A stretch of DNA of 20,498 nucleotides from a virus. The translations under genes and the position numbers were made by a program. The stretch covers positions 1 to 20,498 of IMG/VR virus record IMGVR_UViG_3300029957_000312. One strand, written 5' to 3'. The notes under the pieces are model-generated. The model was not told where the DNA came from, did not search any database, and was given only the letters and a program-made list of their open reading frames with translations. Of the stretch, positions 19,540 to 20,498 are shown piece after piece. Numbering within the stretch: the stretch's first letter is position 1; each line of letters starts with the position of its first letter.

Positions 19540-20498
19540 ATGCGCTACCAGATCGCTTCCCAACTCTCCGAGCATATCGCCGAGACGCCCGAGGGCTATC
19601 TGCTCTGCCTCGGCGTGCCTGTCGCACGCACGGGCGAGCTTGAGTACGCCCCGGATGTGGTGCCCATTGAGGCGCGCGGAGACGGCCCGGTTCTCATCAT
19701 GCGTGAGCCGGAGGATGTGTTCGCCCCCGAGGCCATCGCCTCGTTCGAGGGCAAACCGACAACCGTCGACCATCCTGAAGAGGACGTGACCCCCAAGAAC
19801 TGGTCTGAGCTGGCCGTTGGCCATGCGCAGAACCTGCGCCGCGGGGAGGGAGTCCAAGCCGACCTGCTGCTTGCCGATCTGCTCATCTCCGACAAGGAGG
19901 CCATCGACCTGGTCCGCGGGGGCCTGCGCGAGATCTCGTGCGGGTACGACGCGGACTACGAAGAGGAAGCGCCCGGCAGGGGCAGGCAGCGGAACATCCG
20001 GGGCAACCACATCGCCCTGGTTCGCCGGGGCCGTTGTGGTCCGCGCTGCAAGATCAACGACAACCGCGAGGACAACATGAAGAAACCCAGTTTCAAGGAC
20101 CAGCTCGCCGCGTTCAAAAAGAGCCTCCTCAAGGCCGTGGACGGCCTTTCCGAGGAAGGGCCGGACAAGAAGCCCGAAGGGGAAGGCAAAAAGCCCGAGG
20201 AGGGCCAGGAGGCCGCGCCCGTCAAGGATGACGCCACCGAGGAGCGCCTGGCCGCCCTGGAATCCAAGATGGAGGAGATCAGCATCGCGCTGCGCCAGCT
20301 CGCCGGCTCCGAAGGAAGCGAGACGTCGCAGGACGGGGAAGACCCCGACGGCGAAGAGGGAGCCGGAACCTCCGACGAGGAGCAGGATCCGGAGCAGCCC
20401 ACCGGCGACGGAGAAAAGCCGTGCGGCAAGACCGGCGACGGCGTCCGCGCCAAGGCCCGCGACGCCCGCGCCCGCACCGTGGACGCGGACACCAAGGC
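19540..20498 (+). CDS. Prohead protease/scaffold, DUF2213 type (3' end outside window)
   Basis: The open frame runs from the ATG at 19540 through the window end, 319 codons so far. It matches DUF2213: IAETPEGYLLCLGVPVARTG (about 13-32), FEGKPTTVDHP with H78, SELAVGHAQNLRRGEG, VQADLLLADLLISD, LREISCGYDADY with S133, and GNHIALVRRGRCGPRCKI (155-172). H78 and S133 are likely catalytic residues as in prohead proteases. From about 180 on it is charged, acidic and low complexity, as a scaffold would be. ATG at 20077 (M180) has GAGGA 4 bases upstream, so a shorter scaffold protein may start there. No stop before the edge. No good ribosome site for the main start. Confidence 0.88.
   Translation, partial: MRYQIASQLSEHIAETPEGYLLCLGVPVARTGELEYAPDVVPIEARGDGPVLIMREPEDVFAPEAIASFEGKPTTVDHPEEDVTPKNWSELAVGHAQNLRRGEGVQADLLLADLLISDKEAIDLVRGGLREISCGYDADYEEEAPGRGRQRNIRGNHIALVRRGRCGPRCKINDNREDNMKKPSFKDQLAAFKKSLLKAVDGLSEEGPDKKPEGEGKKPEEGQEAAPVKDDATEERLAALESKMEEISIALRQLAGSEGSETSQDGEDPDGEEGAGTSDEEQDPEQPTGDGEKPCGKTGDGVRAKARDARARTVDADTK

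Larger units (their letters stand above)
1..20498. mobile_element. Mu-like transposable prophage, left and central part
   Basis: The window holds a DDE transposase with D, D and E residues followed by an AAA+ B-type ATPase, GemA, a Mor-type activator, an S24 repressor, a lysis cassette, and Mu-style head genes in Mu order (DUF2730, gp26-like, DUF3486, large terminase, portal, MuF, protease). Early genes run leftwards and late genes rightwards from the repressor region. Tail genes and the right end are not in the window, and I could not place the left attachment end with certainty. No host gene is recognised. Genes look intact, with no frameshifts, so the element could be functional. Confidence 0.93.

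Noticed and set aside
1-20498. CRISPR arrays, tRNA or rRNA genes, insertion sequences
   Set aside because: No array of spaced repeats, no cloverleaf or rRNA sequence noticed, and no second transposase besides Mu A-like.

Overview
The window is the left and central part of a Mu-like transposable prophage (saltoviral type), with no clear host gene inside it. GC is high (roughly 65%). Genes are tightly packed, with ATGA, TGATG or GTGA stop/start overlaps and GGAGG-type ribosome sites. A two-component spanin pair implies a Gram-negative host. The style of the proteins (phage HU, DUF3164, coiled-coil early protein) would fit a Desulfovibrionaceae-like host, but that is inference from memory and not proven by the sequence.

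Layout. (1) Positions 146-9675, minus strand: one long early operon read leftwards. Its promoter-proximal genes are three small DNA-binding proteins (9226-9675, 9002-9229, 8700-9005), followed by a coiled-coil protein, a Cys-motif protein, the DDE transposase A (5591-7324) and the AAA+ target-selection ATPase B (4404-5591). Next come DUF3164, a phage-encoded HU, several small unknown proteins including two microproteins (49 and 36 aa), an ASCH-domain protein, GemA (gp16) and the Mor/C-type activator at the distal end. (2) Positions 9676-9807: a control region with a 9-bp inverted-repeat operator, an extra half-site one helical turn away and a TTGACA-type early promoter facing left. (3) Positions 9808-11599, plus strand: an S24-type repressor followed by two probable lysogen-expressed cargo genes, closed by an intrinsic terminator. 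(4) Positions 11679-14232: a late promoter, a long leader hairpin, then holin, lytic transglycosylase, a small unknown protein, overlapping i-spanin and o-spanin, and DUF2730. (5) Positions 14229-19318: a small winged-helix protein, DUF3486 small terminase, large terminase, portal, and an F-like head protein (MuF) with an added C-terminal domain, followed by a short overlapping gene. (6) Positions 19491-20498: a second late promoter and a DUF2213 prohead protease/scaffold gene that runs off the window.

How it works together. The repressor probably shuts the leftward early promoter. On induction the early operon makes A, B and HU for replicative transposition, and finally Mor. Mor probably activates the two promoters that share TAACGC-N3-TTACAAGACCCGTCC, one before lysis and one before the protease. 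These positions match Mu Plys and PI. The early and late blocks diverge from the repressor region, unlike Mu itself, so the left prophage end should lie near or just left of position 1.

Most interesting points: the head protein carries a DUF6883-like toxin-type tail with a DUF4926-like small partner; the matched pair of late promoters; the nested scaffold start in the protease gene; the cargo genes next to the repressor; and 10-bp iterons at 68-103 that may lie near the left end.
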